64,000 nt of DNA from an uncultured Lachnospiraceae bacterium. Its GTDB lineage: Bacteria > Bacillota > Clostridia > Lachnospirales > Lachnospiraceae. Numbering within the stretch: the stretch's first letter is position 1; each line of letters begins with the position of its first letter. The notes beneath the pieces were generated by a model. That model was not told where the DNA came from. It made no database searches and saw only the letters and a list, made by a program, of their open reading frames with translations. Where the stretch lies: NCBI GenBank assembly GCA_910584965.1, contig CAJUDZ010000011.1, positions 41,386-105,385 of the forward strand. The letters are read 5' to 3'. This document shows, in pieces, positions 8,240-18,264 of the stretch. The translations under genes and the position numbers were made by a program.

Positions 8240-10426
8240 TCACTCTGCGGCAAACGTTACGTTCCTCGTGACCGTCTTTTCCGTTGAAGTTCCGTCCACA
8301 ATCACGGTATCTCCCGTATTGGGATCCGTCGTTGTCGATGGATTGGTTGTCACCGTAAAAATAAACTGAATGGTACCCGTCTCCGATGGGATTCCCGTAT
8401 AGTTGACCGCAAGCGGAAAAGAGGAAGTCTGCGTATTCAGCAGCTGGGCGCCTTCCGCCGTCGTGACAATTACGGTAACCGCCATTCCGTCATGATATTC
8501 CCCGTCTTCCGTAGGCGCCGTAATATTATCGACAAATTTAAAGGTACGGGCCACAGGACCGATACTGACTTTCAAGTCGATCGTCGTCCCGCTGTCCACC
8601 CAGGAACCTTCGGAATAACTCTGATAACATATTTTATCCGTCAGCGCCGGATCATCGTTATTCACCTGCGTAATCGTACCGACTGTAAGGCCGCTTTCCG
8701 TCAGCGTTGCCACGCCGTCCATTTCCGTCATTCCCACCGTATTAGGTACCCGGATTTTCGTGCTCTCCGCCCCCTGGCTCACTCGGATGGTGACAGAAGA
8801 ACCGGCCGGGGCTCCCGCTCCCGCTTCCGGCGACTGAGAAATGACGTTGCCGCTTCTCACATTGTCGTCATACCCTTCCGTCACGTTTACGATAAATCCC
8901 TGTTTTTCCAGAATCGACGTCGCCTCCGCCTGCGTTTTACTGTGTACGTCGGCTACTTTGATGAGCTCATTCGCTTCCGCCACCGTCAGAATCACATTGG
9001 TGTTCTTATCCGTCATCGTTCCCGCTTTTACGCTTGCTCTGATAACGGTTCCCTCCTCGTAGGCGTCCGTGACTTCATATTCGATTTCCGGGGTCAGGCC
9101 GATATCGATCAGGGCCCGCTTGGCTTCGTCCAGCGTTTTGCCCTCCACTTCGATCATTTCTACCTGTTCCGTCTGCTCTTCCTGTTCGGTCCCGGCTTCG
9201 GGTTCGGTCTGCTCAAAGGGAAAAACGCCCAGCGTGCGCCCGATGATGAAAATCACGATGCCGCCGACTAACAGCGCCGCAACAACCGCGAGTATCGTTG
9301 TAATCCGTTCCATTTTCGGATCATAATCATCGTCGTCATCATCATAGTCATCATCTTCATAATATCTGTCGTCGATATCGTCTTCGTCGTCCTCATCGTC
9401 CTCTATTTCGTTCTCATAATCTTCATCCTCTTCGTCGTCTTCATAGCGTTCGTGCCGGTAGTAATCTTCGTTTCTTCTCAGGCGCATCGCCTCGTCCATG
9501 GAATCTCTTCTGTCGGACTGCCTTTTGATCTGCGCCATATCCCGGTCCGTAATCATTCTGGTCGATGCCTCTTCATCGGGATCCACCACCTTGACGAAAT
9601 CCTCGTCGGGATTCATCAATGACTGTTTCAGGTCGATAACCAGCTCTCCCATGGACTGGTATCTTCTGTCCGGGCTCTTCTGGCAGCATTTGCACACAAT
9701 CTGCTCTACGCTGATCGGAATTTCCGATACAAATTCCCTCGGAGAGGGCATTTCCTCCTGAATATGTTTGATCGCGATCGCCACCGTCGTTTCCCCGTTA
9801 AAAGGAACGCGGCCCGTCAGCATTTCGAACATGGTGACGCCGAGCGAATAAATATCGCTCTTTTCATCGCTGTAACCGCCTCTTGCCTGCTCCGGCGATG
9901 TATAATGTACCGAGCCCATGACGTTTGACGTTATGGTATTGCTGGTAGCCGCCTTCGCAATACCGAAATCCGTCACTTTTACTTTGCCCTCTTTGGAAAT
10001 AATAATATTCTGGGGTTTGATGTCCCGGTGGATAATATGATTATTATGGGCGGACTCGATTCCCATGGAAACCTGAATCGCGATACTGATCGCCTCTTTT
10101 GCGGAAAGTCTCGCTTTTTTCTCGATATATTTTTTCAGCGTGATGCCTTCCACCAGTTCCATTACAATGTAGTAGATGCCGCCCTCTTCCCCGACGTCAT
10201 AAACATTGACGATATTCGGGTGCATCAGGCCGGCCGCAGCCTGCGCCTCGATACGGAATTTGGAAACAAAATTTTCGTTTTCGCTAAATTCCTGCTTCAG
10301 CACTTTCACCGCCACAAACCGGTTCAGCTTATGGTCTTTTGCCTTATATACATCCGACATTCCCCCGGTACCGATTTTTTCCAGAATTTCATACCGGTCG
10401 CCGATTATCATTCCAATTTTAATCAT
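8240..10426 (-). CDS. prkC: PASTA-domain Ser/Thr protein kinase (PrkC/StkP type)
   Basis: Membrane kinase of 728 aa. Kinase domain 1-265 with IGTGGMSDVY glycine loop, AVKVL lysine, HRDIKPQN catalytic loop and DFG (VTDFGIAKA). A very acidic juxtamembrane stretch of about 60 residues rich in Asp/Glu/Tyr leads to one membrane helix (about 375-400). Outside are roughly three PASTA repeats and a C-terminal beta-rich region. PASTA domains bind muropeptides or lipid II; such kinases control wall growth, division and germination. Overlaps the PP2C phosphatase gene by 8 bp, the usual antagonistic pair. Confidence 0.95.
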   Translation of the reverse strand: MIKIGMIIGDRYEILEKIGTGGMSDVYKAKDHKLNRFVAVKVLKQEFSENENFVSKFRIEAQAAAGLMHPNIVNVYDVGEEGGIYYIVMELVEGITLKKYIEKKARLSAKEAISIAIQVSMGIESAHNNHIIHRDIKPQNIIISKEGKVKVTDFGIAKAATSNTITSNVMGSVHYTSPEQARGGYSDEKSDIYSLGVTMFEMLTGRVPFNGETTVAIAIKHIQEEMPSPREFVSEIPISVEQIVCKCCQKSPDRRYQSMGELVIDLKQSLMNPDEDFVKVVDPDEEASTRMITDRDMAQIKRQSDRRDSMDEAMRLRRNEDYYRHERYEDDEEDEDYENEIEDDEDDEDDIDDRYYEDDDYDDDDDDYDPKMERITTILAVVAALLVGGIVIFIIGRTLGVFPFEQTEPEAGTEQEEQTEQVEMIEVEGKTLDEAKRALIDIGLTPEIEYEVTDAYEEGTVIRASVKAGTMTDKNTNVILTVAEANELIKVADVHSKTQAEATSILEKQGFIVNVTEGYDDNVRSGNVISQSPEAGAGAPAGSSVTIRVSQGAESTKIRVPNTVGMTEMDGVATLTESGLTVGTITQVNNDDPALTDKICYQSYSEGSWVDSGTTIDLKVSIGPVARTFKFVDNITAPTEDGEYHDGMAVTVIVTTAEGAQLLNTQTSSFPLAVNYTGIPSETGTIQFIFTVTTNPSTTTDPNTGDTVIVDGTSTEKTVTRNVTFAAE

Positions 10427-11168
10427 AATTACGCTCCTCGTCCGCCGACGGTTCTATAATGATCACGGAAATATTATCTTTACCGCCGTTGTCATTGGCC
10501 ATCTGAACCAATGTTTCCGCTCTCTCTCTCAAACTTCCCCCACTTTTTAAAATCCTCCGTATCATTTCATCCTCTACCATATTCGTCAGGCCGTCAGAAC
10601 AAAGCAGCACAATATCGCCGGCCTCCAGTTCCAGATTGAAGAAATCCGCTTCGATCGAGTTCCTCGCCCCAAGTGCTCTCGTAATGATATTCTTATCCGG
10701 ATGGTTCCTTGCCGACCTCCTGTCGATGCCGCCCCTCTGAATCATTTCTTCCACAAGAGAATGATCTATCGTAACCTGCTCTATGCTGTCATTGACAAGA
10801 TAGAGTCTGCTGTCTCCCACATTCGCAACTTCCAGATACTTCCCGATACAGGTCGCGATCACAATCGTCGTTCCCATACCCATCAGCGCTCTGTCCGTTC
10901 CCGCCTTCTGCCTGATAAAGGCGTTCGCCTTATCGATTGCCTTGCTCAGAATGATCGTGGGATTCTTCTCAAAAGAAGCCTTTACCTCCCCGACGATCGT
11001 CTCCACCGCATACCTGGATGCAAATTCCCCTGCATTATGTCCTCCCATGCCGTCTGCAACAATAAAAATATTCGGCAGATTGCCGACGGGCGTTTCCGAA
11101 AGATACACAAAATCCTGATTTATTTGTCTTCTATGTCCGATATCTGTAACTGCATAGGACCTAAGCAC
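10419..11168 (-). CDS. prpC: PP2C-type protein phosphatase (PrpC/Stp)
   Basis: Metal-dependent Ser/Thr phosphatase (249 aa) that reverses PASTA-kinase phosphorylation. Visible motifs: DIGHRRQINQD, VADGMGGH (metal-binding Asp), GMGTT, NVGDSRLYL, LCSDGLTNM and DNISVIII. The start is a GTG at 11168 behind GGAGGAAA. It overlaps the kinase start by 8 bp, indicating translational coupling, and lies 28 bp after rlmN. Confidence 0.95.
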   Translation of the reverse strand: MLRSYAVTDIGHRRQINQDFVYLSETPVGNLPNIFIVADGMGGHNAGEFASRYAVETIVGEVKASFEKNPTIILSKAIDKANAFIRQKAGTDRALMGMGTTIVIATCIGKYLEVANVGDSRLYLVNDSIEQVTIDHSLVEEMIQRGGIDRRSARNHPDKNIITRALGARNSIEADFFNLELEAGDIVLLCSDGLTNMVEDEMIRRILKSGGSLRERAETLVQMANDNGGKDNISVIIIEPSADEERNYD

Positions 11169-11196
11169 CGTAATTTCCTCCTATGGGCCATGCCTT

Positions 11197-12249
11197 TTAC
11201 TCTGCCCGCTCCTTCATATGACTCCTTCGAAGCTGTCCGCAGGCACCGTCTATATCCCTGCCCATTTCCCTTCTTATAGTAACATTTATTCCATTTTTTT
11301 CAAGTTTATTTTTAAATCCTTCCACGGCCCGTCTGTCGGACTGCCTGAAATCCCGCTCTTTTACGGGGTTGATCGGAATCAGATTCACATGGCAGTTAAG
11401 CGGCTTAATCAGGGCCGTGAGCTCCCTGACATCTTCTTTTGTATCGTTCACCCCGTCCGCGAGGCTGTACTCAAATGTAATCCGCCGCCCTGTCTTTTCA
11501 AAATAGTATGTACAGGCCCGCATCAGTTCATCCAGCGAATATCGCTCGGCTATCGGCATAAGCCTCCGCCGCTTTTCATCCGTCGCCGCATGGAGCGACA
11601 GGGCAAGCGTGATCTGCAGTTTTTCCTCTGCAAGCTGCCTGATGCCGGGCACAATGCCGCAGGTCGAGACGGTAATATTGCGCTGGCTGATATGCAGCCC
11701 GTTCTCATCCGTCAAAAGTGCAATAAACCGGAGCAGATTTTCATAATTATCAAGAGGCTCTCCCGTGCCCATCACTACCACATTGGAAACCCGCCCGCCG
11801 GTCAGCCTTGTAATGGCATAGACCTGATCGAGCATCTCGGAGGGCAGAAGGTTCCTTTCCCAGCCGTTCAATGCGGAGGCGCAGAAACGACATCCCATCC
11901 GGCATCCGACCTGTGATGAAATGCAGACGGAATTTCCATGTTTATACCGCATCCACACGCTTTCCACCAGATTGCCGTCGGAAAGCGCAAACAGGAATTT
12001 CTTCGTGCCGTCGACTGCGGATTCCTGCACTCTTACGGCCCTGAGCGAAGTATAGCAAAATGTTTCCCGGCATTTCTCCCGAAACGCGGCCGGAAGATTC
12101 GTCATTTCATCATAATCCGCCGCCAGTTTCCGGTGCATCCATTCATAAAGCTGCTTTGCACGGTAGGCCGGCTCGGAAAACGGCTCCAGCGCTTCCTGCA
12201 ACTGCGGCAGCGTCAGCGATTTGATATCTTTTTTTTCTTCTGTGTTCAT
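11197..12249 (-). CDS. rlmN: Dual-specificity RNA methyltransferase RlmN
   Basis: Radical-SAM enzyme (350 aa) that methylates C2 of A2503 in 23S rRNA and A37 in some tRNAs. The cluster motif is CRMGCRFCAS; the mechanistic C-terminal cysteine is in DIDGACGQL. GTGEPLDNY and SLHAATDEKR are further family blocks. Its ATG overlaps the rsmB stop by 4 bp. There is no insertion typical of Cfr, so a resistance role is unlikely. Confidence 0.96.
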   Translation of the reverse strand: MNTEEKKDIKSLTLPQLQEALEPFSEPAYRAKQLYEWMHRKLAADYDEMTNLPAAFREKCRETFCYTSLRAVRVQESAVDGTKKFLFALSDGNLVESVWMRYKHGNSVCISSQVGCRMGCRFCASALNGWERNLLPSEMLDQVYAITRLTGGRVSNVVVMGTGEPLDNYENLLRFIALLTDENGLHISQRNITVSTCGIVPGIRQLAEEKLQITLALSLHAATDEKRRRLMPIAERYSLDELMRACTYYFEKTGRRITFEYSLADGVNDTKEDVRELTALIKPLNCHVNLIPINPVKERDFRQSDRRAVEGFKNKLEKNGINVTIRREMGRDIDGACGQLRRSHMKERAE

Positions 12250-13625
12250 CTTATCGTTTCCCCCGTCTGCCCGCTCCGCCGCAGTCTGGCAAAGAAAAAG
12301 CCGTCCGCTTCATGCACGCCCGGCAAAAGCTGAACCATCCCTTTTTCTGCGTCTTCCAGCAAATGCTGCGGAAGCCCTCCCGGCAGATATGCACGGATGT
12401 CCTCCGGCACAAACGGAAAAGCGCCGCACAGCCATTCCACCATTTTTTCATTTTCCTGCGGGTGAATCGTGCAGGTGCTGTACAGCAGAATACCGCCCGG
12501 CTTCACATAGGCCGCGGCGTTTTTCAAAATTTCCTTCTGTAAAACCGTAATGTCCTTCAAAGACTGCTCCGTAACATGATATTTGATATCCGGTTTTCTT
12601 CCGATGACACCGAGACCCGAACAGGGCACATCCGCAAGCACCACATCCGCGCTCTGATACAGGTCTTCTCTGTATATGCGCGCATCGGAAAGGGCCGTTT
12701 CCATATTTTCCCGGCCCATCCGCCGTCTGTTTTCCTCCAGACGCGAAAGTTTTGCCTCCGTCAGGTCAAAAGAACGTACTTTCCCCGTTCCCGCAAGCCT
12801 GGAAGCCGCATGGAGCGACTTGCCGCCCGGCGCCGCGCACAGATCGAGAACGGTCTGGCCTTCCATGATTCCCGCCGCCTCGACGGCCAGCATGGAACTG
12901 ACGTCCTGTACCGTAAAAAGCCCTTCCTCATAGCCGGGAAGACGCCGGATGCTTTCCGTCTTTTCGATCTGTACGGCATAGGGCAGATACGGATGTCCGG
13001 ATACCGCAATGCCTTTTTTCTCCCAGGACAGCAGAAGGGCCTCCCGCCGCTGTTTCGTGAGCGATTCTTCCAGCCGTACCGTAACGGGCTTCCTTTCCAG
13101 GAATGCCCGCAGCATCTTTTCCGTCGCCTCTTCGCCGCAAAACCGCAGAAAATGCTCCGTCAGCCAGACAGGCATGGAATACCGGACGGATAACGATGCC
13201 ACCGGCTCCCGTTCCGGGTCAGGATAACAAACCGCCTCTTTCTGCCTCGAAAGGTTCCGTAAAACCCCGTTGACATACCCCTGCAAAGAACCGAACTTCC
13301 TTTTCTTCGCAAGCTTCACCGCCTCGTTGCAGACCGCCGCATCCGGAACCGCTTCCATAAAAAGAATCTGATAGGCGCTCATCCTGAGCAGCGCCCGGAT
13401 AAAAGGCTTCATCTTTGCGGCCGGCACTTTGGAAATTCCGTCCAGCACATAATCGAGCTGGATAAACCGCTCCACCGTTCCTTCCGAAACCCGTTTGATA
13501 AAAGCCTTTTCCTTTGGCTCCAGATAATCGTATTTTTCCAGCACGTCGGAAAGCAGCAGGTTCACATACCCGTCCGTCCGCTCCAGCTCCAGCAGTATTT
13601 CTATAATGATTTCTCTAAGATTCAT
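12246..13625 (-). CDS. rsmB: 16S rRNA (cytosine-967-C5) methyltransferase RsmB
   Basis: 459-aa NOL1/NOP2/Sun family enzyme. An N-terminal NusB-like RNA-binding domain (about 1-140) is followed by a SAM-dependent Rossmann domain with DLCAAPGGKSLHAA, the catalytic PCSGLGVIGRKPDIK and YSTCTIHPQENE (second catalytic cysteine). It methylates C967 of 16S rRNA. It sits between a zinc peptidase gene and rlmN, with a 4-bp overlap to the latter. Confidence 0.95.
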   Translation of the reverse strand: MNLREIIIEILLELERTDGYVNLLLSDVLEKYDYLEPKEKAFIKRVSEGTVERFIQLDYVLDGISKVPAAKMKPFIRALLRMSAYQILFMEAVPDAAVCNEAVKLAKKRKFGSLQGYVNGVLRNLSRQKEAVCYPDPEREPVASLSVRYSMPVWLTEHFLRFCGEEATEKMLRAFLERKPVTVRLEESLTKQRREALLLSWEKKGIAVSGHPYLPYAVQIEKTESIRRLPGYEEGLFTVQDVSSMLAVEAAGIMEGQTVLDLCAAPGGKSLHAASRLAGTGKVRSFDLTEAKLSRLEENRRRMGRENMETALSDARIYREDLYQSADVVLADVPCSGLGVIGRKPDIKYHVTEQSLKDITVLQKEILKNAAAYVKPGGILLYSTCTIHPQENEKMVEWLCGAFPFVPEDIRAYLPGGLPQHLLEDAEKGMVQLLPGVHEADGFFFARLRRSGQTGETIR

Positions 13626-13658
13626 GATTACCTCTGTCTGACAGAATTTTCAGATATT

Positions 13659-14378
13659 TCAGTCTCTTCTTCTGCTGTTGTTTCCGAACAACAGGATGAG
13701 TCTTAAAAGCTGCAGCACGGAAGAAGCCGCAGCCGCCACATAGGTCAGAGCCGCCGCGCCAAGCACCTTCCGGCATCCTTTCGTTTCATCGCTGCCCATC
13801 ATGCCGTAGTCTCCGAGCATCCTGAGCGCTCTCCCGGAAGCGTTAAATTCCACCGGAAGCGTTACGATCTGAAACAGTACCGCAAGCGCAAATACCCAGA
13901 TACCGATCTGGATAAACATCTGATTCATGCCAAACAGCACGCCCAGCAGAATAATCGGTATTCCCAGTTTCGAGCCGATATTGGCCGCCGGAACGAGCGC
14001 CGACCGAATCTGCAGCGGCGCATATCCTTTGTTATGCTGCAAGGCATGCCCGCACTCATGCGCGGCAACGCCGATCGCCGCGATCGAATCCGAACCGTAA
14101 GTGGCATCCGAAAGCCGGAGCACTTTGGATGAAGGATCGTAATGATCTGTCAGTTTTCCGCTGATATGCTCTACCCGCACGTCATAAATGCCGGAAAGCT
14201 CCAGAATCCGCTGTGCCGCCTGCGCGCCCGTCATGCCGCTCCTGCTTCTTACTCTGTTATACTTACTGAATGTCGAACTGACGCGAAGCTGCGCCACAAG
14301 GCAGAGCACCGCCCCGATAATGACAAGCCAGTAAGTAGGGTCAAAATACATTCCGTAATATCCGCCGTAGTATCTCAT
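13659..14378 (-). CDS. Membrane zinc metallopeptidase, YugP family
   Basis: 239-aa membrane protein of the neutral zinc peptidase family represented by Bacillus YugP. The zinc motif HECGH (AAHECGHALQH, near residue 107) is intact, with a hydrophobic helix before it and two or three after it. The start is the ATG at 14378 with AAAGGAG 8-9 bases upstream; a longer in-frame extension to 14429 has no such site. The family is very often found next to rsmB/fmt in Clostridia, but its substrate is unknown. Confidence 0.88.
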   Translation of the reverse strand: MRYYGGYYGMYFDPTYWLVIIGAVLCLVAQLRVSSTFSKYNRVRSRSGMTGAQAAQRILELSGIYDVRVEHISGKLTDHYDPSSKVLRLSDATYGSDSIAAIGVAAHECGHALQHNKGYAPLQIRSALVPAANIGSKLGIPIILLGVLFGMNQMFIQIGIWVFALAVLFQIVTLPVEFNASGRALRMLGDYGMMGSDETKGCRKVLGAAALTYVAAAASSVLQLLRLILLFGNNSRRRD

Positions 14379-14440
14379 AATCAATCCGCTCCTTTCGTCC
14401 TCTCCGTCCTTTCCGGGACGCTTTGACAAAAACCTTGAAA

Positions 14441-15439
14441 CTATGCCAGCCTTTCTCCCTCTTCCAGCCGGTAACCGAGTAAAAAGGCCTTGACTTCCAT
14501 TCTTTTCTTACCTTCGAGCTGTATCTGCGTGACCTTTAACAGACCGTCGCCCGTCTGCACATAAAAGGCTCCTTTTTCCACCGCCGCAACCGTTCCCGGC
14601 AGCAAAGCAGCGCCATGAGCCGGGCTGGCGCCGTGCTTCTTCGCATCTTCCATGTTTTCTGCGGCGCCGCCTGCTTTTTCTGCATCGCCCACAGTCTCGC
14701 TTTCCCATATTTTCAGCGTCTTTCCGTGCAGAAAGGTGTAAGTGCCCGGCCAGGAATTTAATCCCCGCACCTGCCTTTCGATCTGCGCCGCGCTCTTTGT
14801 CCAGTCGATTTTTCCCATGGATTTATCGAGCATTTTCACGTAACTCGACAGTTCGCCATTCTGCTTCTGCGGCGTCAGTTCTCCCGCCTCCAGCTTCCGC
14901 AGCGCTTCGACGATCAGATCGGCGCCGGTTTCCGCCAGCTTATCATGCAGGCTGTCACCCGTTTCTTTCTCCGCAATCGGCACGGCGCGCTGCAGCAGCA
15001 TATCCCCCGTATCGATTCCTTTGTCCATCTGCATGATCGTGACGCCGGTCTCTTTCTCCCCGTCCAGGATCACCTGCTGAATCGGCGCCGAACCGCGGTA
15101 TTTCGGCAAAAGGGAAGCATGGATATTGATGCACCCATAGCGAGGCATCGACAGAATCTCTTCGGAAAGAATCTGCCCGAAGGCCGCCACGACAAACACA
15201 TCCGCTCCATATCCCCGCAGCGTTTCCGCCGCTTCCGCCGCTCTGACCTTTACGGGCTGAAAAACCGGAATACCATATTCCAGCGCACAGGCTTTCACCG
15301 GTGTCATCTGCATTTCTTTTCCACGCCCTTTGGGCTTATCCGGCTGTGTAACGACCGCCGCGACCTGATGGCCCGCCCGGATGAGCGCACGCAGCGCCCC
15401 CACCGCAAAATCCGGCGTTCCCATGTATACGATTTTCAT
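14441..15439 (-). CDS. fmt: Methionyl-tRNA formyltransferase
   Basis: 332 aa. Formylates initiator Met-tRNA using 10-formyl-tetrahydrofolate. The N-terminal domain shows MGTPDFAV, the formyl-folate loop NIHASLLPKYRGSAPI and the D in DKGIDTGDML. The C-terminal OB-like tRNA-binding domain carries an extra Ala/Glu/Gly-rich insertion (residues about 245-278) not usual for the family, probably a surface loop. It pairs functionally with def, 48 bp upstream in the transcript. Confidence 0.95.
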   Translation of the reverse strand: MKIVYMGTPDFAVGALRALIRAGHQVAAVVTQPDKPKGRGKEMQMTPVKACALEYGIPVFQPVKVRAAEAAETLRGYGADVFVVAAFGQILSEEILSMPRYGCINIHASLLPKYRGSAPIQQVILDGEKETGVTIMQMDKGIDTGDMLLQRAVPIAEKETGDSLHDKLAETGADLIVEALRKLEAGELTPQKQNGELSSYVKMLDKSMGKIDWTKSAAQIERQVRGLNSWPGTYTFLHGKTLKIWESETVGDAEKAGGAAENMEDAKKHGASPAHGAALLPGTVAAVEKGAFYVQTGDGLLKVTQIQLEGKKRMEVKAFLLGYRLEEGERLA

Positions 15440-15487
15440 AACAATAACCCCGCCTTTCCGTAACCTGCGAATTCGCTTTCCGCCCGT

Positions 15488-15976
15488 CTATTCCTCTTCC
15501 TCTATATCATCCACGTCCTGCAGAGAACCTTCCACTTTTTCCACATAAATATGTCCTTCCAGATGGTCCATCTCATGCAGCATGGCCCGCGCAAGCAGCT
15601 CCGTCCCTTCGATTTCAAAAGATTCCAGGTTTTCATCGTAAGCGAGCATCTTCACATAATTGGGTCTTGTTACGCGTCCGGTTTTTCCCGGTACGCTCAG
15701 ACAGCCTTCGTATCCTGTCTGTTCGCCGCTCGTTTCCAGCACTTTAGGATTAATCAGAAGAATCGGATCTTCTCCCGTCACATCGATCACGACAATCCGC
15801 TTCAGAATGCCGACCTGCGGCGCGGCAAGCCCGACGCCGTTTGCCTCGTATAATGTATCAAACATGTCGTTAATTAAATCCTGTATGCGCGGTGTGATCT
15901 CCTTCACTTCCTTGCAAGGTTTCTTCAGCACGGAATCTCCGAATGCTCCCAATTCCCTGATTTTTCTGATTGCCAT
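15488..15976 (-). CDS. def: Peptide deformylase
   Basis: Iron/zinc enzyme (162 aa) removing N-formyl from new proteins. All three motifs are intact: GVGLAAPQVG, EGCLSVPG and HEMDHLEGH (metal ligands Cys, His, His; catalytic Glu). It has an acidic C-terminal tail. It lies between priA and fmt, the standard Bacillota arrangement. Confidence 0.96.
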   Translation of the reverse strand: MAIRKIRELGAFGDSVLKKPCKEVKEITPRIQDLINDMFDTLYEANGVGLAAPQVGILKRIVVIDVTGEDPILLINPKVLETSGEQTGYEGCLSVPGKTGRVTRPNYVKMLAYDENLESFEIEGTELLARAMLHEMDHLEGHIYVEKVEGSLQDVDDIEEEE

Positions 15977-16008
15977 TTCTTTTTTTCCTTTCTGTCTTTT
16001 CTTTTCGT

Positions 16009-18264
16009 CTAATACGTATTCATCGGATTGAAATCGAACTGAACGTTCAGATTTTTATAATCCTGTTCTTTATTGTATGCTTCCAGCATATCTTTTATCT
16101 GAACAAGCCTCTCGTAATCGGGATGCTTCAAATACAGGGTGTGTCTGTACAGATCATTGATTTTTGAGACGGCCGCCGGTGCGGGCCCGATCAGATACAG
16201 CATCCCGTCGTCCCCGAACCGTTCTTTTATCATCCGGGCAAAAATCTCAAGAACGCCGCTTCCCCGCTCTTCCTCCCCGGAAGTGACGAGTATCGCGAGC
16301 ATATGCGCCGCCGGCGGATATTGCAGCAATTCCCTGTATATCATTTCTTCCTGATAAAAACTCTCATAATCCTGATTGGCCGCATGGACGATGCTGTAAT
16401 GTTCCGGCTGGTAAGTCTGTATCACGACTTCTCCCGGAAGCGCTCCCCGGCCCGCCCGGCCCGCCGCCTGTGTCAGCAGCTGAAAAGTCCGTTCCCCGGC
16501 GCGGTAGTCGTTCTGGTTCAAAGACAGGTCTGCCGCCAGAATCCCGACAAGCGTTACGTTCGGAAAGTCGTGTCCCTTAACAATCATCTGCGTTCCCACA
16601 AGAATATCCGCTTTCCCGTCCGCAAAAGCCGACAGGATCTTCTCATAGCTTTCCTTACTCCTGGTGGAATCCGCATCCATCCGCAGCACCCGCGCACCCG
16701 GTAATTCTTTGTGTACGGCTTCCTCAATCTGTTCCGTCCCGGCCCGGAATCCGAGCAGATACTTAGAACCGCAGGACGGACACAGTTCCGGCCGTATTTC
16801 CGCATGGCCGCAGTAATGGCAGACGAGCATTCCGTTCCGATGTTCCGAAAGGGAAACGTCACAGTGGGGGCATTTCATTACATGCCCGCAGGCTCTGCAG
16901 GAAATAAAGCCCGCATATCCTCTCCGGTTCAGAAAAAGCATGCTCTGTTCGCCCGCCTCAAGTCTCTGTTTCATCAGCTCTTTCAGCTTCCGGCTGAAAA
17001 TGGAACGGTTTCCTTCTTTCAATTCTTCCCGCAAATCCACGGTATATACCTGCGGCAGCATGCCGCCCGTCAGACGCTTTTGTAAGCGGTACCGCCTGTA
17101 TTCCCCCTTTTCCGCCCGGTAAGCCGCTTCCAGAGAGGGCGTTGCGGAACCGAGCACCACGCTTGCGCCTTTCAGCGAGGCGATCTGTATCGCAGTTTCC
17201 CGCGCATGATATTTCGGCATTGTTTCGCTCTTATAACTGTTCTCATGCTCTTCATCGATGATGATAACGCCCAGATTCGGAAAAGGCGTAAAAAGCGCCG
17301 ATCTCGGCCCGATCATCACATCCAGTTCGCCCCGTCTGGCGCGTTCCGTCTGATCGTATTTTTCTCCCATGGATAAAGTGGAGTTTATGACAGAGACACG
17401 GTCTCCGAATCTCTTGTAAAAACGAAGCAGCGTCTGGTAAGTCAGGGCAATTTCAGGGATTAACATGATCGCCTGTTTTCCCATTGCGGTCATCTGCTCG
17501 ATTATCCCCAGATAGACTTCCGTTTTGCCGCTTCCGGTAATTCCGTGTATCAGGCTTGTTCCGGGCCTGCCCGCCCGGTACTCTCCCATAATGTCTTCTA
17601 TAATAAAACGCTGTTCCCCGCTTAACTCTCTGGCCGCTTCCCGCGCCTGTATCCTCCTGACCGGATTCCGGTAATAGTTTTCCTTTTCTATCGCAATGAT
17701 GCCCTGTTTTTCCAGGCTGCTCAGCGTGGGCGCCGCCACATTTAATTTTTCCCGCAGCAGCGAATAAGGCAGTATCTCCTCTTCCAGCAGGGCATTCAGC
17801 ACCCGGACTTTTGCGGTCTGATGTTTCCTTGCACATTCCGCAATCTGCCGTTCGATTTCCTCCCGGCCGCAGCATCTTATAATCTTCTTTCTTTCCGGCT
17901 GCTTTAACTTCTGTTTGACGGGAAGCACCGTTTTCAGAGCGGTGATCATGGTGGAGCCATAATGGCTCTTCATCCAGTACGCCGTCTGAATCAGATCGCT
18001 TTCCAATGTCGTTCCTTTCTCATCGATACAGCGTATTTCCTTCATCTTTTCCGGCGGATAATCCGACTTTTCGGAGAGGTCAACCACGTAACCGGTCATG
18101 TCTTTGTTTCCTGTTCCGAAAGGCACATGCACCCTTACGCCGGGCACGACTTTTCCGGCCAATGCTTCCGGTATGATATACTGAAAAGCCCGGTCTACTT
18201 TCTCATGGGAAATTTCCACGATCACATCCGCATATCGTTTTTCTTTGATTGCAGTTTCAGCCAT
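16009..18264 (-). CDS. priA: Primosomal replication-restart helicase PriA
   Basis: 751-aa 3'-5' superfamily 2 helicase that reloads the replisome at stalled forks. N-terminal DNA-binding domain (HVPFGTGNK), winged helix, Walker A GITGSGKTEVYL, Walker B IIDEEHENSY, and two zinc knuckles formed by CRACGHVMKCPHC and CHYCGH...CPSCGS. Full length. Its ATG overlaps the murE stop by 8 bp, so translation is coupled. Confidence 0.96.
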   Translation of the reverse strand: MAETAIKEKRYADVIVEISHEKVDRAFQYIIPEALAGKVVPGVRVHVPFGTGNKDMTGYVVDLSEKSDYPPEKMKEIRCIDEKGTTLESDLIQTAYWMKSHYGSTMITALKTVLPVKQKLKQPERKKIIRCCGREEIERQIAECARKHQTAKVRVLNALLEEEILPYSLLREKLNVAAPTLSSLEKQGIIAIEKENYYRNPVRRIQAREAARELSGEQRFIIEDIMGEYRAGRPGTSLIHGITGSGKTEVYLGIIEQMTAMGKQAIMLIPEIALTYQTLLRFYKRFGDRVSVINSTLSMGEKYDQTERARRGELDVMIGPRSALFTPFPNLGVIIIDEEHENSYKSETMPKYHARETAIQIASLKGASVVLGSATPSLEAAYRAEKGEYRRYRLQKRLTGGMLPQVYTVDLREELKEGNRSIFSRKLKELMKQRLEAGEQSMLFLNRRGYAGFISCRACGHVMKCPHCDVSLSEHRNGMLVCHYCGHAEIRPELCPSCGSKYLLGFRAGTEQIEEAVHKELPGARVLRMDADSTRSKESYEKILSAFADGKADILVGTQMIVKGHDFPNVTLVGILAADLSLNQNDYRAGERTFQLLTQAAGRAGRGALPGEVVIQTYQPEHYSIVHAANQDYESFYQEEMIYRELLQYPPAAHMLAILVTSGEEERGSGVLEIFARMIKERFGDDGMLYLIGPAPAAVSKINDLYRHTLYLKHPDYERLVQIKDMLEAYNKEQDYKNLNVQFDFNPMNTY